Below, one piece after another: positions 35,401 through 45,449 of a DNA stretch of 64,000 nucleotides (its first letter is position 1; each line of letters starts with the position of its first letter). The notes beneath the pieces are model-generated. The model was not told the origin of the DNA, did no database searches, and saw only the letters and a list, made by a program, of their open reading frames with translations. The stretch spans positions 32,164,612-32,228,611 of the forward strand of contig OZ038450.1 in NCBI GenBank assembly GCA_964036195.1. Reading direction: 5' to 3'. The position numbers and the translations under genes were made by a program. The stretch is from Sphaerolaimus hirsutus. Lineage: Eukaryota > Nematoda > Chromadorea > Monhysterida > Sphaerolaimidae.

Positions 35401-38400
35401 ATAGTTATTTGCTGTGTTTCCTTGAAATATCCCTCGAAATACTCCCCTCTAAATACCACCCCCTCTAAATACCCCCTGTTCTGAGCGGCTGAAACTCTCA
35501 GCGCATCTATGCACCCTATGGCGCGATGGAAGTTTACGTGGAAATGCACTAATGTAACGCACTAATCTTATCTGAGCGAGCTATAAATAAAACATTTGAG
35601 GCATCTAGTTCCGAATGTTGGTAAAAACCAAAGTGACAAAAAATGAGTTAGGTGCAGATCTGATATAAGCATATATATTTCTTCATTATAAAAAAAAATT
35701 CTCTTGATTTCTCACTCCGTTCCCGAGATACAGACACACCAGTTTTTGAAGAAAAAAACGAAAAAAAATCACTCAAATGTCAGTATGTCCACCCTGAAAT
35801 TGATGAAATTTCACTCAAATGTCGGTATGTCCAAAGAAAGCTAAGATTTATTTCACTCGAAACTCGGTATCTCCACTGCCAGAAATCTATTTCTGAATTA
35901 CGGAATGAAATAGCAGGGATTTGTGACAAATAGGGTGTCAAATTTCCGTTTCCGTTCTTCGTTTCCGGCTTTCCGCAGGAAAATTTTTTTCCTTTCCATT
36001 TTCCGTTTTACGGCAGCTGAAAAATTTTTAGCTTTCCGTTTACGTTTGTCCGGCCCACTTTTCCGTTTTACGGCTGAAAAATTTTTACCTTCCCATTTCC
36101 ATTTTTCCAGGCCATTTTTCTGTTTTCTGGCTCAATTTTCAGTTTTCTGGCATTTTTCCAGTATTTTTCCAAGCTGTGTTTATCTTTTTCCACTATGTTG
36201 TTTTTAACTACAAGGTTCTTGTGTTGTTCGTAATTTTTATCTGTATCCAAATCTGTAAAAAAATTTAAAAAAAGAAAACAATGGCCAGTTCAAGCGGTGC
36301 TTCTGCTGTGGGTGTGAGGCCTCCTAGTGCTGTGGATGCTGGCTGAGAGGTTCGATATGGATTTAAACCTATACATTTTTTCATTAAGGCAAATTTTTCC
36401 ATCTGTATTTGAGTCAAGCTGCATTTTGCAATCAAAGATATCCCTAAAAAGAAAAAAATGTTTCAGGTAATGAACGTATGTTGCATGTACACTACTGTAT
36501 TTTCATTTTGAAGTATTTTTCTATTTATGTGAAACTGCATGCCAAGCACATAAGTAATTTTGGACACACACTTTGCAGTCCGCTGAGTATACTTTTTACT
36601 GTTCAGTTACATCAAAGTTCACTTTTGCTAAACTCTTATTGTTGTTGTAGTGTACTTTTGCTACTTTTTGATGATTTTTTGTTGGTTCAGTTAAGCTTGA
36701 ACTACAAGTGAAGTTACTGGCATGATCCATAGTTGCAGAATGTACAGCTACCACAATCAATGCCAAACAGGCAAACCTGCATGCAGGTTTTTCTGCAAAT
36801 TTTTCCTTTTCCGTGCAAATTTCACTCTTTTTTCTGTTTCTGTAAAAATTTCGCTTTATTTTTTTCCGTTTCCGTGAAAACTTTGCTTTCCGTTTTCCGT
36901 TTTCCGGCATTTCATTTTTCCATTTTCCGTTTTCTGGCCGAAATTTTTTTTACCTTCTTGTTTTCTGTTTTCCGCTGAGTGAAATTTTTTTACCTTTCCG
37001 TTTTCCATTTTCTGTAAAGTGAACAAATTTTACCTTTCCGTTTTCCATTTTCCGTAAAAAAAATTTTTTGACACCCTAGTGACAAACCCCGTACAAAATT
37101 GGAAAAATTGTCCGAATTACGGTATAGAAATCTGAATGTCTTTTTTGAAAAAATCACTCGAATGTCGGTATCTCCAAAAAAACTTTGTCCGAATGATGGT
37201 AAGTCCACTCATAGATTACTCTATTCTTATAGAGTGCTGCCCTTGACTTGGAGACAGCGCCATTTTTATTGGAGTGGCACCATAGACTCCAAAACGGAGC
37301 CATTTTTATGGAGTGGCGCCATGAACTCCAAAATGGAGCCATTTTTATGGCATGGCACCATGCACTCCAAAACAGATCTATTTTTATGGAGTGGCACCAT
37401 GAACTCCATAACAGAGCCATTTTTATGGAGTGGCGCCATGAACTTCAGAACAGAGCCATTTTTATGGAGTGGCACCATGGACTCCAAAACGAAGCCATTT
37501 TTATGGAGTGGCACCATGGACTCCAAAACGGAGCCATTTTTATGGAGTGGCACCATGGACTCAGAAATAGAAAACAAAATTTTTTTAAACTTTTTTTATT
37601 TTTAATTATTTTTTTTAAAACTTTTTTAAGAATAGTTTTTTATAAAAATTTAAAAACTTTTTTCCTTTAAATCCTTTTAAAAACATTTTAAAACATAATT
37701 TTAACAATTTTTTTTTAAAAAATTTAAAAAATTTTTATAAAAAAATTTCCGCCAAAAAATAGCTCCGTTTTGGAGTCCATGGTGCCACTCCATAAAAATG
37801 GCTCCATTTTGGAGTACATGGTGCCACTCCATAAAAATGGCTCTGTTTTGGAATCCATGGTACCACTCCATAAAATTGGCTCCATTTTGGAGTCCATGGT
37901 GCCATTCCATAAAAATGGCATAAAAAGCAGGTAATAAATAGGTAGATACCTATCAAGTGGAGATGAAGTGGACATACCGACATTTGAGTGAAATTTCACC
38001 TGAAAGTCAGTTAAGCATACTGAATTTGCTGAGGTGATGTCAAAAAACTCATCATAACTCCAGGCATATACTCCAGCCGCAGGGTTTTGCATATGGAAAA
38101 TGTTGACAAATTCATAAGCTTTTCAAAAAGTTTTGGGCAAGGTTTGTCACTCTAAAGTTGCCCGCTCAGGCAAACTTTGAATTTTCAAATGCAATTTTGA
38201 AAAAAAACAAAAATGATGGACTTACCGACATTCAGAACTAGATGCCTCATTTACTATGCAAATAATGTGGAATCGGCTGAATGGGTGTAGAGAAGTTGGC
38301 TGACAGTTAAGTTCAGAAAATGTTAAGTATTTTTTTCCACTTTTACACTGCGTAAAATACTTTTTCCAGAAAACGAGAATTTTTAACCAGAAGAAATGTA

Positions 38401-38876
38401 AGAATGGTTTTTTTCTCACATAAAACATAACAGTGAGTATTTTTCATATGAAAATAACGTAAAAAGAGTATTTTTTCAATGTTGACTCTGAAATACATCA
38501 ATGATGTGTTTCTCTTTCCTGATCAGTATTTCTTAGTAAAATCGTCTGGCAAAATGACATTTTCTGCCCCCTTAAAATACGTTTTCTGTACTCGCGTACT
38601 TTCAAAAAGTACGCGAGTAACTGAGTACTGGTATTTTTAAGGGAGGAAACGTAAACGTATCTACGCAGTACGCGTTCATGCGTATTTTTTGAGTTAACAT
38701 AAATATGTTTTAACAACTGTGGATATTTTGAGGGGGGTTTCCTCAGCTCAAAAAGACCTGGGGGTATTTCGAGGAGGGTTTCTCCAAGTAAATACGGTAT
38801 GTACTAATTGTACGATAAATACAAGCGACTTACATGCAACACCTATTGAGCCCAAAATCAGTAGAAATAGATTCAT
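32243..38876 (-). CDS. Secreted PAN-LDLa mosaic protein gene (spliced, partly resolved)
   Basis: Exon 1 (38834..38876) encodes [14 protein letters not shown], a signal peptide, ending phase 1 at GCAT|GTAAGT. A tiny candidate exon 2 (38226..38253) continues in phase to an ASSSEC motif. A PAN-like half-module lies at 38000..38118. Three LDLa exons follow with fully compatible phases: 35261..35386 (1 to 1), 33554..33687 (1 to 0) and 32243..32419 (0 to stop TGA). LDLa modules are calcium-binding, six-cysteine repeats of extracellular proteins; acidic CDGxxDCxDxxDE motifs are visible in all three. The join between exon 2 and the PAN exon, and the second half of the PAN module, could not be resolved in phase, so the N-terminal half may be damaged or I may have missed exons. 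Confidence 0.6.
32439..33537. mobile_element. Foldback-like minisatellite filling an intron
   Basis: Bounded by TGGACAAGTGA and its inverse TCACTTGTCCA. The long arm (32439-33455) is a 12-bp-based minisatellite ('gtgaagtgaaatgagaggtg') with ~72-bp higher-order units; the short inverse arm is 33470-33537. Only about 15-20 nt remain between each end and the splice sites of the surrounding exons. Because the unit lengths are multiples of three and stop-free, ORFs of 200-350 codons appear on the minus strand; I regard them as artefacts. Confidence 0.75.
33554..33687 (-). CDS. Middle LDLa exon of the PAN-LDLa gene
   Basis: 134 nt between 'acactcag' and CAG|GTGCCA. Reads [11 protein letters not shown], an insert, then [22 protein letters not shown]; the last cysteine of the module comes from the next exon (phase 0). 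The correct frame does not start with ATG and is easily missed. Confidence 0.75.
33820..34008. mobile_element. Near-perfect hairpin element
   Basis: The left half 'ccctgcaaaatgtcaaatgt...' is inverted in the right half around a centre at about 33912 ('acatatgt'), with ends GTGCCACTCCC and 'gggagtgc'. Same family as 11019 and 39085. Lies in the intron between LDLa exons. Confidence 0.65.
34009..35260. other. Intron spacer
   Basis: AT-rich sequence with 'aacacgtaacac' words shared with 10430-10560. The 112-aa minus ORF (33997..34335) and 101-aa plus ORF (34435..34740) show no recognisable domain. Confidence 0.35.
35261..35386 (-). CDS. First LDLa exon of the PAN-LDLa gene
   Basis: 126 nt from 'tgatacag' to CAAG|GTAATA, phase 1 to 1. 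It encodes a canonical LDLa module: [31 protein letters not shown], with the full set of acidic calcium ligands. Confidence 0.82.
35387..35930. other. Intron spacer with MITE fragment and 'actcaaatgtcggtatgtcc' words
   Basis: 35411-35480 is an eroded CCGTATTTCC-family end. 35760-35890 has repeated 'tcactcaaatgtcggtatgt' motifs also found near 37150-37200 and 37970, probably the outer ends of another element around the two foldback elements that follow. Confidence 0.4.
35931..37078. mobile_element. hAT-type foldback element (TAGGGTGTCA ends, TSD GTGACAAA)
   Basis: Perfect 8-bp flanking duplication GTGACAAA. Arms of 250-300 bp are tandem 'ttttccgttttccggc' units in opposite orientations. The centre (36190-36780) shares 'gcaaacctgcatgcaggttt' and a ~120-bp segment with the longer relative at 42237..44184. 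Confidence 0.85.
37250..37925. mobile_element. Foldback element with 39-bp tandem arms
   Basis: About eight 39-bp units ('ggagccatttttatggagtg' then 'gcaccatggactccaaaac') from 37255 to 37562, an AT-rich centre, then about four units inverted (37758-37920). The 39-bp period is 13 codons, so ORFs such as [13 protein letters not shown] repeats open in several frames on both strands; these are not proteins. Confidence 0.75.
38000..38118 (-). CDS. Candidate PAN half-module exon
   Basis: Minus-strand reading [20 protein letters not shown] and on to CLTDFQ aligns by eye with ELVTFYNVENP...ECLYLC of the two-PAN gene. Proposed borders are 'gaaaag|ct' and CAG|GTGAAA, phase 1 to 0. The acceptor is weak and the phase conflicts with the small upstream exon (which ends phase 2). 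The rest of the module was not found. Confidence 0.4.
38226..38253 (-). CDS. Candidate 28-nt exon 2 of the PAN-LDLa gene
   Basis: Bounded by 'ttgcatag' and GTAAGT. Entered in phase 1 from the signal exon and reading NEASSSEC, similar to the start of the mature two-PAN protein. Its end overlaps a motif ('gaatgtcggta') that also recurs in nearby repeats, which lowers confidence. Confidence 0.35.
38310..38800. repeat. 'aacgtaaaagagtatttttt' repeats and MITE fragment in intron 1
   Basis: 38310-38715 repeats sequence of the 22265 and 29160 segments (including 'aaaatgacattttctgcccc' shared with 29175). 38724-38798 is an eroded CCGTATTT-family MITE. Confidence 0.5.
38834..38876 (-). CDS. Signal-peptide exon 1 of the PAN-LDLa gene
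   Basis: Fourteen codons, [14 protein letters not shown], with donor GTAAGT in phase 1, exactly as in the two-PAN gene. Preceded by the same 'catcattggaaac' sequence before ATG. Confidence 0.75.
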
Positions 38877-38985
38877 GTTTCCAATGATGTCTGCAGTCTG
38901 GATCTGGATGCCTTTCAACGTGTTAAGACAAATTTATAAAGATACCTTATCAGATGAATAAAGATAGTCGACTACAATAACCCGG

Positions 38986-38992
38986 TTTTATA
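38986..38992 (-). promoter_or_regulatory. TATA box of the PAN-LDLa gene
   Basis: Minus strand 'gttataaaaccggg', matching the paralogous promoter at 21650. Confidence 0.6.
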
Positions 38993-39009
38993 ACCGTATG
39001 TGTGTCCTC

Positions 39010-39370
39010 TAGAGATGGAAAAGCACCAGAGAATGGTTTCGTCAGGCGCTGGCGCCATCGAGTAAAATGGCACCGGATCCTGGGGGCAGTGCCGAACCCT
39101 GTAAAGTGTGAAGTGATGTGTAAAATGTCATGTAATATGGTGTACTAAAAAATATATAATATTTTGTTACTGAACTTTGCATAACAATTGACATGTTGCA
39201 CACAATTGAGAGGGCTTGGGACTGCCACCTGGCCTGGGCGCCAAATTCCACCAAAGGAAATGGCGCCATTTAGAAAATGATTGATGATTGGATGGCGCCA
39301 ATGAATGGCGCCAAGCGTAACGGGGCCATGGCGCCAGCGCCAAAAAAGGGAGCCAGCGCAATGGTGCAGT
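39010..39370. mobile_element. GGCGCC-rich hAT-like MITE split by a GGCAGT-ended element
   Basis: 'gatggaaaagcaccag' and 'caggcgctggcgcc' at the left and 'ggcgccagcgccaaaaaagg' at the right belong to the palindromic family seen at 54-61 kb. Between them, 39085..39222 has ends GGCAGTGCCGAACCC and the inverse-like GGGCTTGGGACTGCC. Confidence 0.55.
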
Positions 39371-39601
39371 CACCGTTAGTGCCATATAAACATCTCAACA
39401 TTTTTTCGTAAATATTTCCCCCTTGTTTTGACTGGTTCCGCTGTTTAATGATAGTTTGTTGTCTGATTCGTTAACGTATTCGTTAATAGACACACACATT
39501 TTGTAAAAAAGAGATTGCTTTTAGACAGTGACGCATATTTAACAAATTTCAAGCGATACGTGTAATGTAAATACAAACAAACATTTGGAAAAATATAGGT
39601 A

Positions 39602-40022
39602 CCGTAAATGCTCCAATAAGGCGACGGTCGGTTTATTGTTTTCCGCACATTTTTGGGGGTCGCATTATTGGAGGGGTCGCTTTATTGGAGGGGGTCGCAT
39701 TGTATTTTTCGACACCTCAACAACCCAACTGTTCATCTACCTAACTCGTATGAGCAAGGCATCGTAAAACAATATTGTAAAGCAAAAATCACCACAATCC
39801 CACAAAATTTGCAACAAAATTTGCCGAATTAGCAACGTCGGAAGATTGCAACATCATTTTCTTACGTACGTTTTTTTTCTCTTTTTTTGGGTGGTCACAT
39901 TATTGGAGGGGGTTGCATTATTGGAGAGGGTCGCTTTATACTTACACAACGTGCCAAAGGGGGTCGTACTATTGGAGAGGTCGCTTTATTGGAGGGGTGT
40001 CGTCCTAATAGAGCATTTGCGG
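39602..40022. mobile_element. TA-flanked MITE (CCGTAAATGCTCCAATAAGG ends)
   Basis: Ends CCGTAAATGCTCCAATAAGG and inverse 'ctaatagagcatttgcgg', TA on both sides. Interior words 'ggtcgctttattggaggggt' are inverted about the centre. It shares only the outermost CCGTA with the other TA-flanked families. Confidence 0.75.
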
Positions 40023-40457
40023 TAAGTATGACATTTGAATCAGTAGTTTCATTGTGTTTTCAAAAGGTTATGGTGATTTGGAGGTCCTAGTTTCCCCAAT
40101 TAAACAAACATTCCCATTAAAAATAATTGGAAAAATCTCTGCTTGGCTGATCTTCATATGGTAAGCGTCCCTGTCTTCTTTGTGAAAATACAAAAAATAC
40201 TTGTTCCTTACAAGGGTAGTTGATTTCCATTCCTTGCCCTGAATTGGCTTTACATGTAATTTGTAGGCTGGTTTTTTTCATTTGATGGCATTTTTTCTAT
40301 AGTTTTTTTTATTAAAAAGCCAGGTCATTAAAATATGTTGTTTTCCATCCCCAGGCTGGCTTTATTTTCCTTTATGTGGCAACATCACGAAAGTGAACAT
40401 GTGTGACAAAATGTTATATTTTTGCTTTATCTTGAGATCATAATGAACCATTGGCAT
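40023..40457. other. Spacer before the LTR element
   Basis: No recognised feature; AT-rich, with a short 'ttttattaaaaagccagg' tract. Confidence 0.35.
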
Positions 40458-40919
40458 TGTTGCCCGCATGGGCAAGTACTGACGGCAGGCACGCGTGCAC
40501 GCGAGTGTTGCCCCAGTCGCCCGCGGCACTGCGCGCCAGTGGCGCGCAGTGCAGCGGGTTGCCGCAGCGGCACCCAAACAGTGCATGTGCCAGCCGACAT
40601 TTATAAGGGCCGCGTTTCGCAGTCATTTCAGTTGTGTTCCATTTCGCAGCTCTTTTTCCCTCGCGATTTACAGCTCACGAAAATGAATGCGAGTGTTCAT
40701 TAAAGAGTGCAGCCATTGTCGCGAGGCGACGGTTTTTTGCCTATAAACGAAACTACACCCATTCGGAATGTTCCTCTCCTCGGTCGCCAGCACCCTGGGC
40801 GTGACATCGCCTCAGTCACTAAGGCCCATTGCTGATCTCCGCAAAGTCCGGCACCTTGAAATAATTCCCTGTGGAACGAGCGTAAGTTTGCCTTTGCTCA
40901 GGCGCTCGTGCGCACAACC
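40458..40919 (+). repeat. 5' LTR of non-autonomous element
   Basis: Starts TGTTGCCCGCATGGGC. About 97 % like the 3' LTR by eye; differs from the 564-bp LTR of the full-length element but shares modules such as 'ccagccgacatttataag' and 'cctgggcgtgacatcgc'. Confidence 0.8.
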
Positions 40920-41075
40920 ACAGGGAGTAGTACCTTACTGACAACTCGCTGCCAGCTAGGAGACAACTCGCTGACAAGCAGTTGTTTACACTTGGCAGCG
41001 AGTTGTCAGCGTGTGGCAGCGAGCTGGCAGCGAGTTGTCAGTGTGTGGCAGCGAGCTGGCACTAGCTGGGAACTA

Positions 41076-42230
41076 GCACACCAGGAACTAAAACGGTTGT
41101 CAAAAGAGTATGAACGAGAAGCGGAAGTGCTGAGAACACGTGACAAGACAGGCACAGACTGCCACATTCCCACGCAAACAAAAGTAGTGAAACTGGGTGC
41201 TGTGACTCACACACTAGCATTTGAAGAGCAAGAAACTTCCACAGCTCAAGGATTGGAAGAGCATCCTCTTTGGGACAGGGACCACAAGTTCTGCCAGCCA
41301 ATCAACCAGCCAGCAACCCCGTCCTGTGAGCCCAGCGCCAAGGGTGCAAACATGGAATGGGTCAGCTCAGTTTGCCACAGCCAGGCTCAAAATGCAACTG
41401 CACACTGCACCTCCCCCACTACTCAGAACCACCCTAGGCTTGAAAGCATGGTTGCCCAGGTGAACATTCAGGCACCAGTGCCGTTGAATGCCAAGCAGCC
41501 GAAACATGACCCAGGCGTGCATTATGTTTCCCCAGTTTTGTCCTCACCAGAGTGAAATCCAACCATTCACAAGCGAGCTCATGCAGATGTGAACAAGCGC
41601 GGCATATGCTGCGACCCCATAAACGCCAACCACACAGTGGCAGCCACCCACCATACAAACATGTTGAATAAGCTCACAGAAAGGATCTTTTGGAATCAAA
41701 ATTTCGTGGCCACATGCACAGACATCCCTAGAAGAATTCTGGCACGACAACCCCTTCTGCCCACGCCCACACACATGGCCCTGGAGCCATGCAGGGACAG
41801 CATCGAGCTCACAACGCTGTGTGGCTCCGTCAACCGGTTATCATCGGCCATTGAGCGATTTTCACTGCACCCAGAAGCCCATCACTCAAATTCAGTCCCT
41901 CCCTGCACAAATTCAGTGAAAGCGCCTTCAACAAAATTCACGAATTGTTGCCACACAGTCCACCCGATGTGCGACACAAACCCAAGCATATTTATGCCCT
42001 ATTTACCACATTACCCCCCCCCCCCCCCCCCACTGTCACCACTGCATCACAGCCGCATCTTGTGTGCCTGCTCGCCAATGCCTTTGGGCCAAAGTACTGG
42101 CATGGAAAGCAACCAATCATGATGACCAGCCTGAAGAAACTGACAAAGGAGTAAGTGACATGGAAATTTTGTAGGAGTGGAAATTTTGTCAAAATTATAT
42201 TGTTTTTTTTGTTTTGTCAGATTGGTGCAT
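41076..42230 (+). pseudogene. Deleted gypsy interior with diverged ORF3
   Basis: 41076-41145 matches 48788-48855 and 41150-41270 matches 49147-49265 of the intact element, so about 290 bp and then about 3.1 kb are deleted. 41330-42150 matches 52355-53330, including the third-ORF region, but without the 76-bp intron seen there. An open frame of 215 codons starts at 40908 across the LTR junction; 177 codons from 41589 follow. Neither contains a recognised domain. Confidence 0.65.
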
Positions 42231-42236
42231 TTTGAG

Positions 42237-44184
42237 TAGGGTGTCAAAAAAATTTTTTTACGGAAAACGGAAAATGGAAAGGTAAATTTTTTTCACTTTA
42301 CGGAAAACGGAAAACGGAAAGGTAAAAAAAAATTTCTGCCGGAAAACAGAAAACAGAAAGGTAAAAAAATTTCACTCAGCGGAAAACAAAAAACGGAAAG
42401 GTAAAAAAAAATTGTCAGCCGGAAAACGGAAAACGGAAAAATGAAATGCCGGAAAACGGAAAACGGAAAGCAAAATTTTCACGGAAACAGAAAAAAATAA
42501 AGTGAAATTAGCATGGTAATAGACAAATCTGCAGAAGGAAAACCTGCATGCAGGTTTGCCTGTTTGGCTTTGATTGTGGTAGCTGTACATTCTGCAACTA
42601 TGGATCATGCCTGTAACTTCACTTGTATTTCAAGCTTAACTGAACCAACAAAAAATCATCAAAAAGTAGCCATAGTGGCCATAGGAAAGGAAACACTACG
42701 ACAATTTCACAGTCTAGAAGCAGTGGGAATCACTGATGACCCCTATGCAATTGATGACGACATTGCAGAGGAGATGATAATAAATAGCATAAAATTCAAT
42801 GACAAAATTCAATGACAACAACAAACGATACTATATTGACTGGCCGTATAAAGAGAGTATCAGTGACCTGCCCACGGGAAAAGCAGAAGCCTTGGTGCGG
42901 TTTAAATCACTGATAAGATTCAACAAAGATCCAAACTTATTCGAACAATCCCAGAAAGTTTTGGATGGCCAACTAGAAAAGGGAATAATTGAGATCTGTG
43001 ACAACAAAACAGACAACAAGGGGATTCATTACCTGCCACACCAGCCAGTAATCACGCTGGGCAAATCAACATCATGCAGAATCATGTACTATGGGTCGGC
43101 AGGTAAGCCCAGTTTCAACGAGTGCTAGTTTAGAGGACCAATTACAACACCATTAGCACTGGGCCTACTCCTGAGGTTCAGGGCAGGCAATCTAGCATTG
43201 ATTGCCGATATTGAAAAAGCATTTTTGCAAATAGGATTGCATGACCAAGCTAGAGACTACACACAATTTTTGCTGGCTGAAAGATGCCTCAAAACCAGTA
43301 ACTGAAAATAACTTACTTAACTGGGAGCAGTCATAAAATACCATTTAAATGTGACAATAAACAACATGAATGAATATGAAGAAAATGAAGGGGGACAAAA
43401 CCAGTTGGTGATGATAATAAACAACATTTACGTCGATAACTTCATCATGAGTGTCACGAATGAAGTTGAAGCTTTAGAACTATATTACAAAGTCAAAGCT
43501 TTATTAAACCAATGTTCTATGAACATGAGGGAATGGCTGTCAAACTCCAGATCAGTCATGAATGAAATAGCAGAAAACGACAGGAGTCCAAAGGTGAATA
43601 AAATTGTTGCAGTAATGGGCATGAAATAAAATCACCAAACAGACATGCTGGCAATATCAACACCAAAATTGCAAATTGACAGCATCACAACACCAACCAG
43701 ACAAAACTTGAATAAATTATTGGTGTCAGCATATGACCCAATTGGGTTCACAGCACCTGTTTCACTGACCCTGAAATCCCAGTTGTCAATGCTGCTCCAA
43801 GAGACAAAAACAACACAATGGGATGAGCCAATTGAAGATAAATACAGATTGGAAAAACAATGGAAAAATGCCAGGAAACTGAAAATCGAGCCAGAAAATG
43901 GAAAAATGGCCTGGTAAAATGGAAACGGAAAGGTAAAAATTTTTCAGCCGGAAAAACTGAAAAGGGAAAGGTAAAAAATTTTCAGCTGCTGGAAAACGGA
44001 AAACGGAAAGGTAAAAATTTTTCGGCTGCCGGAAAACGGAAAGGTAAAAATTTTTCAGCTGCTGGAAAACGGAAAACGGAAAGGTAAAAATTTGTCAGCT
44101 GCCGGAAAACGGAAAACGGAAAGGTGAAAAATTTTCCTGCGGAAAGGCGGAAACGGAAAAGGGAAACGGAAATTTGACACCCTA
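42237..44184. mobile_element. hAT-type foldback element carrying a BEL/Pao pol fragment (TSD ATTTTGAG)
   Basis: TAGGGTGTCA at the left, TGACACCCTA at the right, perfect 8-bp duplication ATTTTGAG. Arms of 260-330 bp are tandem 'ggaaaacggaaaggtaaaaa' units. The centre contains the family core (42530-42660) followed by ~1.2 kb of retroelement polymerase sequence. Confidence 0.85.
42660..43850 (+). pseudogene. BEL/Pao-type pol fragment (passenger)
   Basis: Successive frames give the hallmarks of a BEL/Pao polyprotein in order: FHSLEAVGITDD and a linker to YYIDWPYKESISDLP, HYLPHQPVI, then a palm-like ADIEKAFLQIGL, then VDNFIMS...LNQCSMNMREWLSNS, then YDPIGFTAPVSL with WDEP. Parts of the RT (the fingers after HYLPHQPVI and the region between AFLQ and VDN) are shortened, frames change near 42.8, 43.13 and 43.63 kb, and there is no integrase. 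The fragment is therefore a dead passenger. It ends at the right arm of the foldback element. Confidence 0.72.
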
Positions 44185-44477
44185 ATTTTGAGTACATTTC
44201 TATCACGTGCAGTGTTTTAGCATTTTACATGAAAACGGGTATCATTTCTCTTGCAATTTTAACATTTATTTATTTATGTGAAACAGGTCAAATTATTTAT
44301 TTGTAAATGGGTTTTTGTTTGCCCTTGGGTTTTAGATTTTTACAATTAACTAATTCCCACCCATTTGTGAAAAGTTTTGCATCACTAACAGGTTTTATTT
44401 TATGGCATCTGGATGGTACCTTGTATTTTATTTTATTTTTGTTTTTTCGGAACCCCTGCCCCGGGCTTGAGGGGGGG

Positions 44478-44939
44478 TGTTGCCCACATGGGCAAGTACT
44501 GACGGCAGGCACGCGTGCACGCGAGTGTCGCCCCAGTCGCCCGCGGCACTGCGCGCCAGTGGCGCGCAGTGCAGCGGGTTGCCGCAGTGGTACCCGCACA
44601 GCGCATGTGCCAGCCGACATTTATAAGGGCCGCGTTTCGCAGTCATTTCAGTTGTGTTCCATTTCGCAGCTCTTTTTCCCTCGCGATTTACCGCTCACAA
44701 AAATGAATGCGAGTGTTCATTAAAGAGTGCAGCCATTGTCGCGAGGCCACGGTTTTTTGCCTATAAACGAAACTACACCCATTCCGAACGTTCCTCTCCT
44801 CGGTCGCCAGCACCCTGGGCGTGACATCGCCTCAGTCACTAAGGCCCATTGCTGGTCTCCACGAAGTCCGGCACCTTGAAATAATTCCCTGTGGAACGAC
44901 CGTAAGTTTGCCTTTGCTCAGGCGCTTGTGCCCACAACA
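44478..44939 (+). repeat. 3' LTR of non-autonomous element
   Basis: Starts TGTTGCCCACATGGGC and ends CCCACAACA. Followed by GCAT, the target duplication. Confidence 0.8.
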
Positions 44940-44943
44940 GCAT

Positions 44944-45449
44944 TTAGACTCATCAATTAAGAGTGTGTGTGAAAACATTGGTAGAGGAACCAGTATCTGA
45001 GATTTCTGCGAGTGTCATGCAAAAAACTATAGCATCCGACTCGACTTGAAACTCGATATTTTTGCCTGACTTGACTCGAATTTTCACTGACTCGCCTGAC
45101 GCGACTTGCCGATTCAACCGGAAAAATTTTTGGGTTGAGACTCGAACTCGAGTTTGAAACAAATCGAGTTTCAAACCCTACACTGCCGTCTGCATGTTAA
45201 AAGCAGAATTGGAAAATTTAACACTTTATAATTAACATTTGGAACTTCACAGTAGTCAGTGAGTGTACCCACTGGGCACCCATCACGAGTCGAGAATTGT
45301 AAATGAAACTAAAAACATCTATTTTCTAGAATTCGTTTTCAGAGTTATCAACTATTGCAAGTGCACACTTCATTTAGAAATATTCATACAACATGTCTGC
45401 TTCATTTCTTTCCATCAATCACTTGATCACAATTCAGCGCAAGCGCAGT
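44944..45449. other. Spacer, possible 3' region of an LDLa gene
   Basis: Contains 'ttgactcgaattttcactgactcg' simple-like repeats (45040-45180). Lies 3' of the LDLa exon at 45450; no polyadenylation signal could be assigned with confidence. Confidence 0.35.

Larger units (their letters stand above)
40458..44939 (+). mobile_element. Non-autonomous Ty3/gypsy-related LTR element (TSD GCAT)
   Basis: LTRs of about 462 bp (40458..40919 and 44478..44939) begin TGTTGCCC and carry a TATA-like 'tttataag'; GCAT flanks both sides. The interior keeps pieces matching the full-length element at 45955: a segment like its post-protease region (41076-41270) and a diverged ORF3 region (41330-42150). Gag N-terminus, RT, RNase H and integrase are missing. 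A hAT-type element occupies 42237..44184. A G-run (44470-44477) serves as the polypurine tract. Confidence 0.82.

Noticed and set aside
36281..36440. Possible second half of the PAN module (minus [12 protein letters not shown] then [13 protein letters not shown])
   Set aside because: Cysteine spacing is only loosely PAN-like, the phase does not match the candidate upstream exon, and it lies within the hAT-type foldback element.
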